DNA from: Polyangium sp. y55x31
Lineage (GTDB): Bacteria > Myxococcota_A > Polyangia > Polyangiales > Polyangiaceae
Assembly (NCBI RefSeq): GCF_029946505.1
Contig: NZ_JARZHG010000006.1
Coordinates: 124,001-188,000 of the forward strand
Reading direction: 5' to 3'
Length of the DNA: 64,000 nt
Every line of letters begins with the position of its first letter. Positions within the stretch are counted from its first letter, which is position 1. Of this stretch, positions 42,152-51,672 are shown piece by piece. Made by a program: the position numbers and the translations under genes. Below the pieces are notes generated by a model. It ran no database searches. It was given only the letters and a program-made list of their open reading frames with translations, and was not told where the DNA came from.

Positions 42152-45100
42152 ATGACCAGCAAGACCTTCGACCCCGTTCCAGGGCGTCGTGCTCCCATTC
42201 CATCCAGCGACAACGAGCCCGGCTCGTTTTCCGAGGCTATCGTGTGCGATGGCCCGGCGGGTGGGGTCGGCGCCGTTCCCCACGAAATGGCGGGCGGTGC
42301 CATCCCGAGCACGCGCGAGCCTCGCATCGCGGCCCGACCGAGCCAGGCGCCGACGCGCGCCGATTCGAAGGAAAAGCACGCCCGCCCCACGATCGAGCCC
42401 CCGGGGCCGCCGGTCACGAAGATTCCGCGCGGCGGCCTCTTGCCGGCGTCTTTCGCGCAGCAGCGGTTGTGGCTCGTCGGGCAGATGTTCCCCGATACGC
42501 CCGTCTACAACGAGCCGATCCTCGTACGGATGCGCGAGCCCGTGGACGCCGCGGTGCTCGCCCGCGCCATGACCGAAATGACCCGCAGGCACGAGGCGTG
42601 GCGCACGGTCTTCACGGTGTCGGACGGCCAGCCGATGCAGCGAATCCTGCCGCCGAGGCCTTTCCTCCTGCCCATCCTCGATTTGACGATCTTGCCCCCC
42701 GAGGAGCGCGAAGCCGAGGCGCTGCGCCTCGCTCGAATCGACGCGCGCAAGCCCTTCGACCTCGAAGAGGGCCCCCTCGTCCGCGCCCTCCTTTTGCGCC
42801 TAGCCGACGACGACACGCGGCTCTGCGTCACCGCGCATCACATCATCGTCGACGGCATCTCCTTCTTTGGCGTCTTCCTGCCGGAGCTCCGCGCGGTTTA
42901 TGCCGCCTTCTCCCGCGGCGAGCCCTCGCCTTTGCCGGAGCCCTCGTTCCACCTCGCGGACTTCGCGGCCTGGCAGCGCCAATGGCTCACCGAGGACGAG
43001 CTCGCGCCGAAGCTCGCGTACTGGCAAGCGCAGCTCGCGGGCGTCACGCAGCTCGATCTTCCCCTCGATTTCCCGCGCCCGGCGCGGCCCACGGGAAACG
43101 GCGCCCGCATGAAGATCGAGCTGTCGCCCGATCTCGCGGCAAAACTCCGGGAGATTGCCCATCGGGCGGGCGTGACCTTGTTCACGACGCTGCTCGCCGC
43201 GTGGAAAACGCTCCTTTTCCGGTACACGGGGCAGGGCGACATCGTGGTCGGCTCGGCCGCGGCCGGGCGCCCGCGCCCCGAATTCGATTCCCTCATCGGC
43301 TATTTCAACAACAACCTCGTCCTGCGCACCCAGCTCGACGGCGCGCTCACGTTCGAGGAGCTCTTGCCGCGCGTGGGCGAGGTCCTGCGCGCCGCGCGCG
43401 AGCACCAGGACGTCCCCTTCGACCGGCTCCTCGCCGCGTCCGACGGCCCCCGCCAGCCGGAGAGAAACCCTCTTTACGACACCGCCTTCCTGCTCATGCC
43501 GCCCGTCCCGCCCGTCTCCGAGCCTCCGTACTGGAGCTCGGGCCGGATCGACATCGGCACCGCCAAGCTCGACCTTTATCTGGAGCTTCATCAGCGCCCG
43601 CAAGGCCTCGTCGGCCACATCGAATACCAGACCGATCTTTTCGCGCCCGCGACCATCGAGCGCATGGCGGGCCATTACCGGACCTTGCTCGAAGGCATCG
43701 CCCGGGATCCCTCACAACGCCTCTGGGATCTCCCCCTCGTGACGGAGGCCGAGCAGCGGCAGCTCGTTTCGTGGCAAGGGCCCTCTGCGCCCCCTGCCGA
43801 GGACGACGATCTCCAGAGCCTGGAGCAACTCTTCGCGGCCCAGGCTGCAAAGACGCCGTCGGCGATTGCCCTGGAACATGGCGATGAGCGGCTCACGTAT
43901 GCGGAGCTCGACGCGCGCGCAAACCAGCTCGCGCACGCCCTGCGCGCCCGCGGCGTCGGCCCGGAGACGATCGTCGGGCTCTGCGTCGAACGTTCGTTCG
44001 AAGCCGTCGTCGGCATTCTCGGCGTCCTCAAGGCGGGCGGTGCCTACCTCCCGCTCGATCCCGATTCTCCCGCCGAACGCCTGCGCTTCCTCCTTGAAGA
44101 CGCCGAGGTACGCCTCGTGCTCACGAATACGCGGAACGCGGACGCGATCGGGCTCCACGGCGTGCCCTCGCTCCTGCTCGACGGAGACGCGCCCGGTTTC
44201 GCTCGATATCCCCGCGAGGCCCCTCCCCCGAACGCGAACGCCCATCACCTCGCGTACGTCATTTATACCTCGGGATCCTCGGGACAACCCAAAGGCGTGC
44301 TGATCGAGCGCCGAAGCCTCTCGCACCTCGCCCGGTCCCACGCGGCGATGTTCGGCCTCGGCGTGGGCAGCCGCGTCTTGCAATTTTTCCCCCTCACGTT
44401 CGACGGCTCGGTCTGGGATTGGGCGATGGCATTGCCCGTCGGGGCGACCCTCGTGCTCGTGGATCGCGAACGACTCGCACCGGGCCCCGATCTCGTGAAG
44501 GTTCTCGAAACCAAGGACATCCACGCGCTCATCTTGACGCCGTCGGCGCTCTCGATGTTGCCGCACGCAAACCTCCCTTCGCTGCATACCCTCATCACGG
44601 GCGGCGAGGCGCTCCCCGAGGAGCTCGTCGCGCGGTGGGCCCCGGGCCGACGTTTCTTCAATGCCTATGGCCCGACCGAGGCCACCGTCGTGACGCTCGT
44701 CGCCGAATGCCGCGCCGGGGAAGGAAAACCGGCCCTCGGGCGCCCCCTCGCGCATGCCACGGTCCAGGTCCTCGACGAGCGCGGGCGCCCCGTCCCCGTG
44801 GGCATTCCGGGCGAGCTTTCCATCGGCGGACCCCACCTCGCTCGTGGGTATCTGAAGCGCCCCGACCTCACCACGGCCGCCTTCGTGGAAGGCACGACGC
44901 CCGAGACCGCCGGGATGCGCCTCTATCGCACCGGCGATCGCGTGAAATGGCGTCCCGACGGGACCCTCGAATACGTCGGTCGTGTCGATCGCCAGATCAA
45001 GCTGCGCGGGTTCCGCATCGAGCTCGGCGAGATCGAGGCGACGCTCGGCCATCACCCGAGTGTCGGCCTGGCCGCGGTCGAGGTCCGCGAGATCGCCGGA

Positions 45101-48100
45101 GATCGCCGCCTCGTCGCTTATGTCACGCCCCGCGACGGCGGGCTGGGCGACCTCGGCCCCGAGCTCGGGCGATACCTGCGTGAGCGGCTCCCGGCGTACA
45201 TGGTGCCGAGCACGTTCGTCGTGACGAACGCGCTCCCGACGAACCGCAGTGGCAAAATCGACAGGGCTCGCCTCCCGGCCCCCGCGCCGACGGCCCCGCG
45301 GGCCTCCGCGGCCACATCGAACCTGGAGGCCTCGATCACCTCGGTTTGGCGGGACGTCCTCGGCCTCTCCGACATCGACCCGGACGCGCGATTCTTCGAA
45401 ATCGGCGGGCATTCCCTCTCCCTCGCGCGCGTGCAAGCCGGGCTCGCGACGGAGCTCGGGGTCACGGTCGACGTCATGACGTTGATGCGGCTCCCCACGA
45501 TTCGCCAGCTCGCTGCGCACCTGTCCACCCTGCCGGGGCTCGAGCGATACGAACGCGCGCGGCCCGCGCCCGCGGCCCTCCCCTCCCCCCACGCGAATGC
45601 CATTGCCATCGTCGGAATGGCGATCCGCGCGCCGGGCATCCGCCGCGCCGAGGATCTCTGGGACGTCGTGAATGCCGGGCGCGAGACCGTCCAGAGCTTC
45701 GATCCGGAGGCCTTGATCGCCGCCGGCGCCGATCCGAAGCGCGTTCGCGCGCCGGGGTTCGTCCCGGTCGAGGGCGTGCTCGAAGACGCCGACCGTTTCG
45801 ACGCCGCGTTTTTCGGGTACAACGACGCGGACGCGGCCTTCATGGACCCGCAACAACGCATCTTCCTCGAATGCGCGCACGAGGCCCTCGAAAGCGCCTC
45901 CTGCGATCCGACCCGTTTCTCCGGCCGGATCGGCGTCTTCGGGGGCATGGGCGCTCCATTGCATTGGCTCGGCCCGGTCGCCGACGCGATCCGCGAGGAG
46001 GGCCGCTCGCCGAATGCGTTCCGCGCGCAGACGCTCAACATGCACGATTTCCTGGCGACGCGCGTGGCCTTCAAGCTGGGCCTGCGCGGGCCTGCGATCA
46101 CGGTGCAGACGGCGTGCTCGACGTCGCTCTCGGCCGTCCATGTGGCGCGCCAGAGCTTGCTCGCCGGCGAATGCGACGTGGCCCTCGCGGGCGGTGTCTC
46201 CTTGACGTCCCTCCGCGACGAAGATCGCGGTTATCAATGCGCCGAAGGCGGCGTCTTCTCCACCGACGGCCATTGCCGCCCCTTCGACGAGGCCGCGAGC
46301 GGCATGATCCCTTCGAGCGGCGCCGTGATCGTCGTCCTCAAGCGGCTCGCCGACGCGATCGCCGATGGCGACACGATTCACGCCGTCCTCCTCGCCTCCG
46401 CCATGAACAACGACGGCGGGGAAAAACTCGGTTTTACCGCGCCGAGCGAGGAAGGGGTCGCGCGGGTCGTGAAGCAAGCATTGGATACGGCCGGCATCGA
46501 TCCGCGATCGATCGGGTTCGTCGAGGCGCATGGCACGGGCACACGCCTCGGGGATCCCACGGAGGTCCACGCCCTCGCCAAGGCGTACCGGCATTTCACC
46601 GATCATCGCGGGTATTGCGCGCTCGGCTCGCTCAAGGCGAACCTCGGGCACCTCGACGCCGCCGCGGGCGGGGCGAGCCTCGTCAAGGCGGCGCTCGCGC
46701 TCGAGCATGGGATCATCCCGCCGCTCTCGAACCTCCGCACGCCGAACCCCCTGCTCGACCTATCGAGCACCCCGTTTTTCCTGCCCGACGCGCCCCGACC
46801 GTTTCCCCGGACGAACGGTCCCCGCCGCGCGGCCGTCAATGCGCTCGGGCTTGGCGGGACGAACGTGCACGTGCTCCTGGAAGAACCGCCTCGCGTCGAG
46901 GCTTCCCCGAGCCGCCGCCCGACGGCGCTCCTCTGCCTCTCGGCGAACACCGAATCCGCGCTCGCGGAGGCCCGGCGCAGGCTCGGCGAGCACCTCGCGC
47001 GGAGCGGGCACCTCGATCTCGCCGACGTCGCGTTCTCCCTCGCGATCGGTCGGACGCCGCGTCGATTCCGCACGATCGTAGTTTGTCACGACAAGGCCGA
47101 GGCCCGGCAGCGCCTCGCGGAGCGGCAAGCGGACGCCCCGATCGCGGCGGCCCACGGCGGGCGCCCCGTGGTCTTCCTTTTCCCGGGGCACGGCGCGCAA
47201 TACCTCGGCATGGCGGCAGCCCTTTATGATGCCGAGCCCATCTTCCGTGCCGCGATCGACACCTCGGTCGAGCACCTGCGCAAAGACGCGGGCCTCGATC
47301 TCCGCCCTCTCCTCCTCGAACGCCGCCCCGAGCACGAGCGCAAGCTCGACGAGATGCGCTGGGCCCAGCCCCTCCTCTTCGTGGTGCAACACGCCCTCGC
47401 CACGCTCCTCCAGGCCTTCGGCATTCGCCCCGCAGCCATGCTCGGGCACAGCGTCGGCGAATACGTGGCCGCTTGCCTCGCGGGCGTCTTTTCGCTCCGC
47501 GACGCGCTCTCCCTCGTCGCCGAACGCGGTCGCCTCATGGATGAAACGCCCCCGGGCGGCATGCTGACGGTCTTCGCCGACGCCGCTTCCATCGGCCCCC
47601 AGCTCCCGGCGGACCTCGTCATTGCCACGTATGCGCCCAACGCCGTCGTGCTCTCGGGACCTGTCGACTCCATCGACACCACGCGCGCACGTCTCGAAGC
47701 CGCCGGCTTCGAGACGACGAGCGTCCGCGTCTCGCGGGCCTCTCATTCCCCGTCGATGGGGTCCATCCGACAAACCTTCCGCGATCGCGTGGCCGCCGTC
47801 GAACGCAGGCCCCCCTCGATTCCGATCGTCGCCAACCTGACCGGCGAGCATCTCACCGCGGAGCAAGCCACGAGCCCCGATTTCTGGGCGGATCACCTCT
47901 GCAGCGCCGTTCGTTTGTCGGAGGGGCTCGGCACCTTGCTCGATCTCCCCTCCGCCATTTACGTCGAGGTGGGGCCCGGTGGCACGATGGGCTCCTTCCT
48001 CAAGGCGCACCCGCGCGCCGCCGGCCAGGACATCGATATCCTCGGCACGCTCCCCAGCCATCGCCGCCGCGACGAGCCCGCGCATGCCGAGGTGCTCCGC

Positions 48101-50815
48101 GCGCTCGGGAAAGCGTGGGAGCTCGGCGTCGACATCGATTGGCATGCCTTCTACGCCCCGGAGAAGAGGCGCCGCGTCCCGCTGCCCACGTATCCTTTCG
48201 AGGGCCGGCGTTACTCGCTCGGCCCCCCCGCGGCGGAGAGCCCCGCCGCGCTCGACACACGCGTCCTCGATCTCGCGCGCAAGCTCGGCACGCACGTCAT
48301 CGACGACGAACCGGGCCTGCGCCCCGGCCTCGAGGCGCTCGGCGCGAGCCTCTTGCTCGATTTCTTCGCGCGAAGGCTCGGAGCCGACCTCGGCCGCGTC
48401 TTCACCCTCGAAACCCTGCGCCAGCGCGCCGGCATTCTCCCCAAATTCGCGCCCATGCTCGACCTCTGCGTGCAGACCCTTCTCCGCGCAGGCCTCGCCG
48501 AGCGAACCCCGGCCGGAGACATTCGCCTCCGCGCCGATCGTGCCGGCCGCTCGGCCGAGTTCCATTCACGCATGCGGGCCGATTTCCCGCGGTTCGACGG
48601 GCTCCTCCGCTTCCTCGAGCATTGCGTGCGTCATTACGACGAGGCCCTGACGGGCGTGATCGAGCCCGTCGGCGTCCTCTACCCCGACGGGACGGACGCC
48701 TTCTTCCGCGCCTGCATGCGCGATTGCCCGCCGCAGAGCCGCGACATCTACATCTCGCTCGCCTGCGACGCGATCGAGGCGATCGTGAAGCGCCGGGGCA
48801 AACGAAAGACGCGTATCCTCGAAGTCGGCGCCGGCCACGGGACCCTCACCTGGCCGCTCGTCTCGCGCTTGCAGGGCGCCGACATCGAATACCATTTCAC
48901 CGACATCGGCCGCTCCTTCCTGAACCGCGCCGAGGACGAGGCGAAACGTCGCGGCCTCTCCTTCCTGAAGACTGGCTCGTTCGATCTGAATCGTCCACCC
49001 GAGGAGCAAGGCTTCGACGACGAATACGACCTCGTCCTCGGGCTCGACGCCGTGCACGTCGCGCTCGACCTTCCGGCCGCGCTCCGCACCCTGCACGACC
49101 TGCTCGCGCCGGGCGGATCCCTCGTCCTCGTCGAGGTCACGCGCGTCGATGCGTGGGACGAGCTCACCTGGGGCCTCGCGCCGGGATACTGGGACATCAA
49201 ACATGTCCGCGGCTCGCTGTCGACGAACCTCGATCAATGGGAAGAACTCCTGAAACGTGCAGGGTTCCCGCAGATCACCTCCGTCCCGCGCGGCGGACGG
49301 CGTTCCATCGACGATCACGGCCTCCTGCTCGCCGAACGAGCGCTCGAGGCGCCGCCCCTCGCGCGCCGCCGCCCGACGGTGCCGCCGCCGCGCGTCGAGA
49401 TCCGCGACGAACCCGTCCCCATGAGCCAATCGATGGCCACCGCCGACGCCACGGAGCTCCTCGTGCAAAACCTCTTTGGTCGCTTGCTCGGCCGCCCGCA
49501 CGTGTCTCGCTCGGCGAATTTCTTCGACATGGGCGGCGACTCGCTCCTCGCCGTGCAAATGCTCGCGGAGCTCCGCGCGCAGACGGGCCGCGACCTCAAA
49601 ATGCGCGCGTTCGCCGCGAATCCCACCGTTCGTGGCCTCGTCGATGCGCTGCGCCCCCAAGGCGACGTCCCGCCGTCGGCACGCGCCGCCGCTGTCGTGG
49701 CTCCGCCGCCGAAACGCGTCGTGGACTCGCTGGTCCCGCTCGAACGCGGCGGTTCGAAGCCGCCGTTCTTCTGGGTCCACCCGCTCGGCGGCGGCGTCTC
49801 GCCTTATGCGCCGCTCGCGAAGGCCATGGATCCCGACCGACCCATCTATGGCCTCCAATCCCCGATGCTCCACGACGACGCGGCGCGCCCTTCCAGCATC
49901 GAGGAGCTCGCGGCCCATTACGTCGAGCAAATCCGGCGCGTCGCGCCGCGAGGCCCCTACTTCCTCGGAGGCTGGTCCTTCGGCGGCGTGATCGCGATCG
50001 AAATCGCGAGACAGCTCGAACGACGCGGCGAGACGGTCGCCCGGCTCGTCCTTCTCGACGTGTTTGGCTCGCCAAACGTTGGCCTCGACCACCTGCGGCG
50101 CACCGTAGAGGGCCCCGTCATGCCCGCCGTCCTCATGGAAGAGGGCGTCTCGCCGGCGAGGCACGTGGCCATCGCCGAGCACCACCTCGACATCTGGCGC
50201 CATCACACCCTCCCGCAGCTCTCCGTGCCCGCCACCCATTTCAAAGCCGAGCGGTCGCCGGCCGCTCCGGCGAACCCGCCGGACCTACCCCTCCGCGGCC
50301 TCGCCGTCGTGCCGGTCCCCGGCGATCACTTCTCGATGCTCGCAAAGGAACACGTGATGAACCTCGGCCGACGAATCGAAGACGCGCTCCGCCCCGAGGC
50401 GGAAGAGGGCGCCGTCCGCGCGTTCGTCCATCAATTGCTGGAGAACATGCAGGCCTGCGACGGGGCAGCCATCGAGACCTCGTGGGCCTATGGGGACGAG
50501 TGTGTCCTCGTCCCGATCAACAACAGCGTGATCATCGGCGCGGAGACCATCCGGATGCATTACGATCGCGGCGGCGCCGCCTACCGCGAGACGCGCATCC
50601 GCGTCTACGACGAGCGGATCCAGATCTTCGCGGGCGGGCGCGCCGCCTCGGTCACCGCGCGCTTCGACGCTGAGATGGTCCTCCAGCGGAGTGGCAAGCG
50701 CGCGACGTACCCGGGCGTACGCGCGAGCTGGATCCTCGAAAAAGAGGACGGGCAATGGCGGCTCGTCCACGTACATTATTCGCTGCCCGCAGAGCCTACC
50801 GATGCAGTAGCATGA
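42152..50815 (+). CDS. Hybrid NRPS-PKS megasynthase: C-A-PCP-KS-AT-cMT-ACP-TE-SnoaL
   Basis: 2,887 residues with one NRPS and one PKS module. C (about 93-520) has HHIIVDG (229-235). A (about 555-1045) has YTSGSSGQPKG and AYGPTEATVV; my reading of the specificity code is DGWIIGAVVK, suggesting a hydrophobic residue. PCP: Ser1088. KS: Cys1322, His1460, His1500. AT: Ser1767 in GHSVGEY, with RASH (1862-1865) at the extender-selectivity site. C-methyltransferase (about 2100-2400) has SAM loop LEVGAGHGTL. ACP: Ser2464. TE: Ser2609 in GGWSFGG. The last 130 residues form an NTF2/SnoaL-like domain ending WRLVHVHYSLP. There is no KR, DH or ER, so the beta-keto group should survive. The N-terminal C domain may load an acyl group. 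ATG 42152 was chosen for its ribosome-binding site. Confidence 0.95.
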   Translation: MTSKTFDPVPGRRAPIPSSDNEPGSFSEAIVCDGPAGGVGAVPHEMAGGAIPSTREPRIAARPSQAPTRADSKEKHARPTIEPPGPPVTKIPRGGLLPASFAQQRLWLVGQMFPDTPVYNEPILVRMREPVDAAVLARAMTEMTRRHEAWRTVFTVSDGQPMQRILPPRPFLLPILDLTILPPEEREAEALRLARIDARKPFDLEEGPLVRALLLRLADDDTRLCVTAHHIIVDGISFFGVFLPELRAVYAAFSRGEPSPLPEPSFHLADFAAWQRQWLTEDELAPKLAYWQAQLAGVTQLDLPLDFPRPARPTGNGARMKIELSPDLAAKLREIAHRAGVTLFTTLLAAWKTLLFRYTGQGDIVVGSAAAGRPRPEFDSLIGYFNNNLVLRTQLDGALTFEELLPRVGEVLRAAREHQDVPFDRLLAASDGPRQPERNPLYDTAFLLMPPVPPVSEPPYWSSGRIDIGTAKLDLYLELHQRPQGLVGHIEYQTDLFAPATIERMAGHYRTLLEGIARDPSQRLWDLPLVTEAEQRQLVSWQGPSAPPAEDDDLQSLEQLFAAQAAKTPSAIALEHGDERLTYAELDARANQLAHALRARGVGPETIVGLCVERSFEAVVGILGVLKAGGAYLPLDPDSPAERLRFLLEDAEVRLVLTNTRNADAIGLHGVPSLLLDGDAPGFARYPREAPPPNANAHHLAYVIYTSGSSGQPKGVLIERRSLSHLARSHAAMFGLGVGSRVLQFFPLTFDGSVWDWAMALPVGATLVLVDRERLAPGPDLVKVLETKDIHALILTPSALSMLPHANLPSLHTLITGGEALPEELVARWAPGRRFFNAYGPTEATVVTLVAECRAGEGKPALGRPLAHATVQVLDERGRPVPVGIPGELSIGGPHLARGYLKRPDLTTAAFVEGTTPETAGMRLYRTGDRVKWRPDGTLEYVGRVDRQIKLRGFRIELGEIEATLGHHPSVGLAAVEVREIAGDRRLVAYVTPRDGGLGDLGPELGRYLRERLPAYMVPSTFVVTNALPTNRSGKIDRARLPAPAPTAPRASAATSNLEASITSVWRDVLGLSDIDPDARFFEIGGHSLSLARVQAGLATELGVTVDVMTLMRLPTIRQLAAHLSTLPGLERYERARPAPAALPSPHANAIAIVGMAIRAPGIRRAEDLWDVVNAGRETVQSFDPEALIAAGADPKRVRAPGFVPVEGVLEDADRFDAAFFGYNDADAAFMDPQQRIFLECAHEALESASCDPTRFSGRIGVFGGMGAPLHWLGPVADAIREEGRSPNAFRAQTLNMHDFLATRVAFKLGLRGPAITVQTACSTSLSAVHVARQSLLAGECDVALAGGVSLTSLRDEDRGYQCAEGGVFSTDGHCRPFDEAASGMIPSSGAVIVVLKRLADAIADGDTIHAVLLASAMNNDGGEKLGFTAPSEEGVARVVKQALDTAGIDPRSIGFVEAHGTGTRLGDPTEVHALAKAYRHFTDHRGYCALGSLKANLGHLDAAAGGASLVKAALALEHGIIPPLSNLRTPNPLLDLSSTPFFLPDAPRPFPRTNGPRRAAVNALGLGGTNVHVLLEEPPRVEASPSRRPTALLCLSANTESALAEARRRLGEHLARSGHLDLADVAFSLAIGRTPRRFRTIVVCHDKAEARQRLAERQADAPIAAAHGGRPVVFLFPGHGAQYLGMAAALYDAEPIFRAAIDTSVEHLRKDAGLDLRPLLLERRPEHERKLDEMRWAQPLLFVVQHALATLLQAFGIRPAAMLGHSVGEYVAACLAGVFSLRDALSLVAERGRLMDETPPGGMLTVFADAASIGPQLPADLVIATYAPNAVVLSGPVDSIDTTRARLEAAGFETTSVRVSRASHSPSMGSIRQTFRDRVAAVERRPPSIPIVANLTGEHLTAEQATSPDFWADHLCSAVRLSEGLGTLLDLPSAIYVEVGPGGTMGSFLKAHPRAAGQDIDILGTLPSHRRRDEPAHAEVLRALGKAWELGVDIDWHAFYAPEKRRRVPLPTYPFEGRRYSLGPPAAESPAALDTRVLDLARKLGTHVIDDEPGLRPGLEALGASLLLDFFARRLGADLGRVFTLETLRQRAGILPKFAPMLDLCVQTLLRAGLAERTPAGDIRLRADRAGRSAEFHSRMRADFPRFDGLLRFLEHCVRHYDEALTGVIEPVGVLYPDGTDAFFRACMRDCPPQSRDIYISLACDAIEAIVKRRGKRKTRILEVGAGHGTLTWPLVSRLQGADIEYHFTDIGRSFLNRAEDEAKRRGLSFLKTGSFDLNRPPEEQGFDDEYDLVLGLDAVHVALDLPAALRTLHDLLAPGGSLVLVEVTRVDAWDELTWGLAPGYWDIKHVRGSLSTNLDQWEELLKRAGFPQITSVPRGGRRSIDDHGLLLAERALEAPPLARRRPTVPPPRVEIRDEPVPMSQSMATADATELLVQNLFGRLLGRPHVSRSANFFDMGGDSLLAVQMLAELRAQTGRDLKMRAFAANPTVRGLVDALRPQGDVPPSARAAAVVAPPPKRVVDSLVPLERGGSKPPFFWVHPLGGGVSPYAPLAKAMDPDRPIYGLQSPMLHDDAARPSSIEELAAHYVEQIRRVAPRGPYFLGGWSFGGVIAIEIARQLERRGETVARLVLLDVFGSPNVGLDHLRRTVEGPVMPAVLMEEGVSPARHVAIAEHHLDIWRHHTLPQLSVPATHFKAERSPAAPANPPDLPLRGLAVVPVPGDHFSMLAKEHVMNLGRRIEDALRPEAEEGAVRAFVHQLLENMQACDGAAIETSWAYGDECVLVPINNSVIIGAETIRMHYDRGGAAYRETRIRVYDERIQIFAGGRAASVTARFDAEMVLQRSGKRATYPGVRASWILEKEDGQWRLVHVHYSLPAEPTDAVA

Positions 50816-50916
50816 CGTTCAGGGAGGGCGCCGCGCCAAACGCGTGGTCGCGCCCTCTCCATCAAAACGAACCCCATCGAGGCGAGGGAATGCCCTCTCC
50901 TCGCAAAAGGAGCGGA

Positions 50917-51672
50917 ATGCGATTCCAAGGGAAAGTAGCGCTGGTCACGGGCGGAACCTCCGGATTGGGCCAGGCGACGGCCGAGGCGTTTGCCCGCGAG
51001 GGCGCGAAGGTCGTCCTCACTGCGCGCCGCGAGGGCCCCGGGCGCGAGGTCGAAGCCTCGATTCGCGCCTCGGGCGGCGACGCCACGTTCATTCCCTGTG
51101 ACGTGACCGACGAGCGCCAGATCCGCGCGCTCGTCGAGAAGACGGTCGAGCTCCACGGGCGGCTCGACGTCGCTTACAACAATGCCTGGCACGCACCGAA
51201 GATCAATACGATCGCGGAGTTCTCCACCGAAGAATTCGACGCGAACGCCGCTTGCCTGCGGGGCCTCTTCCTCTGCATGCGGTACGAGATCCAGGCGATG
51301 ACCGCGGCCGGCGGCGGGGCCATCGTCAATTGCTCCTCCGCCGCGACCCAGGTCGCCGCCCCGGGCCTCGGCTCCTATTCGGCCGCGAAGGCCGGCCTCG
51401 AGGTCGCGACGCGCATCGCGGCGCACGAGTGCGCTTCACGCAACATCCGCGTCAATTCGATGTGCACGGGCTCCTTCGACACCCCGATGTCGAGGTCGAC
51501 CTACGGAAACGCGACGCCGGAGATGATGCAAGGCTTTCTGTCCCGGATCGCCATGCGGCGCCTCGGCCGCCTCGAAGAAGCAGCCGAGGCCGTCCTTTTC
51601 CTCTGCTCGCCCGCCGCGTCGTTCATCACCGGCACGAGCCTCGCCGTCGACGGCGGTTATCTCTTGACCTGA
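50917..51672 (+). CDS. Short-chain dehydrogenase/reductase, possible tailoring enzyme
   Basis: 251 residues from ATG 50917, preceded by AAGGAG; ATG 50890 is an alternative. SDR motifs are TGGTSGLG, YSAAKAG (Tyr-x3-Lys), NCSSAA (Ser) and a C-terminal ITGTSLAVDGGYLL. The usual NNAG is NNAW here. It lies 102 bases after the megasynthase on the same strand, and the megasynthase has no ketoreductase domain. Reduction of the beta-keto product, or oxidation of an alcohol, is therefore a reasonable role. Its 3' end overlaps the convergent regulator gene by 16 bases. Confidence 0.9.
   Translation: MRFQGKVALVTGGTSGLGQATAEAFAREGAKVVLTARREGPGREVEASIRASGGDATFIPCDVTDERQIRALVEKTVELHGRLDVAYNNAWHAPKINTIAEFSTEEFDANAACLRGLFLCMRYEIQAMTAAGGGAIVNCSSAATQVAAPGLGSYSAAKAGLEVATRIAAHECASRNIRVNSMCTGSFDTPMSRSTYGNATPEMMQGFLSRIAMRRLGRLEEAAEAVLFLCSPAASFITGTSLAVDGGYLLT

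Noticed and set aside
43712-46708. 998-codon minus-strand open frame opposite the NRPS-PKS
   Set aside because: The opposite strand encodes intact A, PCP and KS domains; the minus frame shows no recognisable domain.
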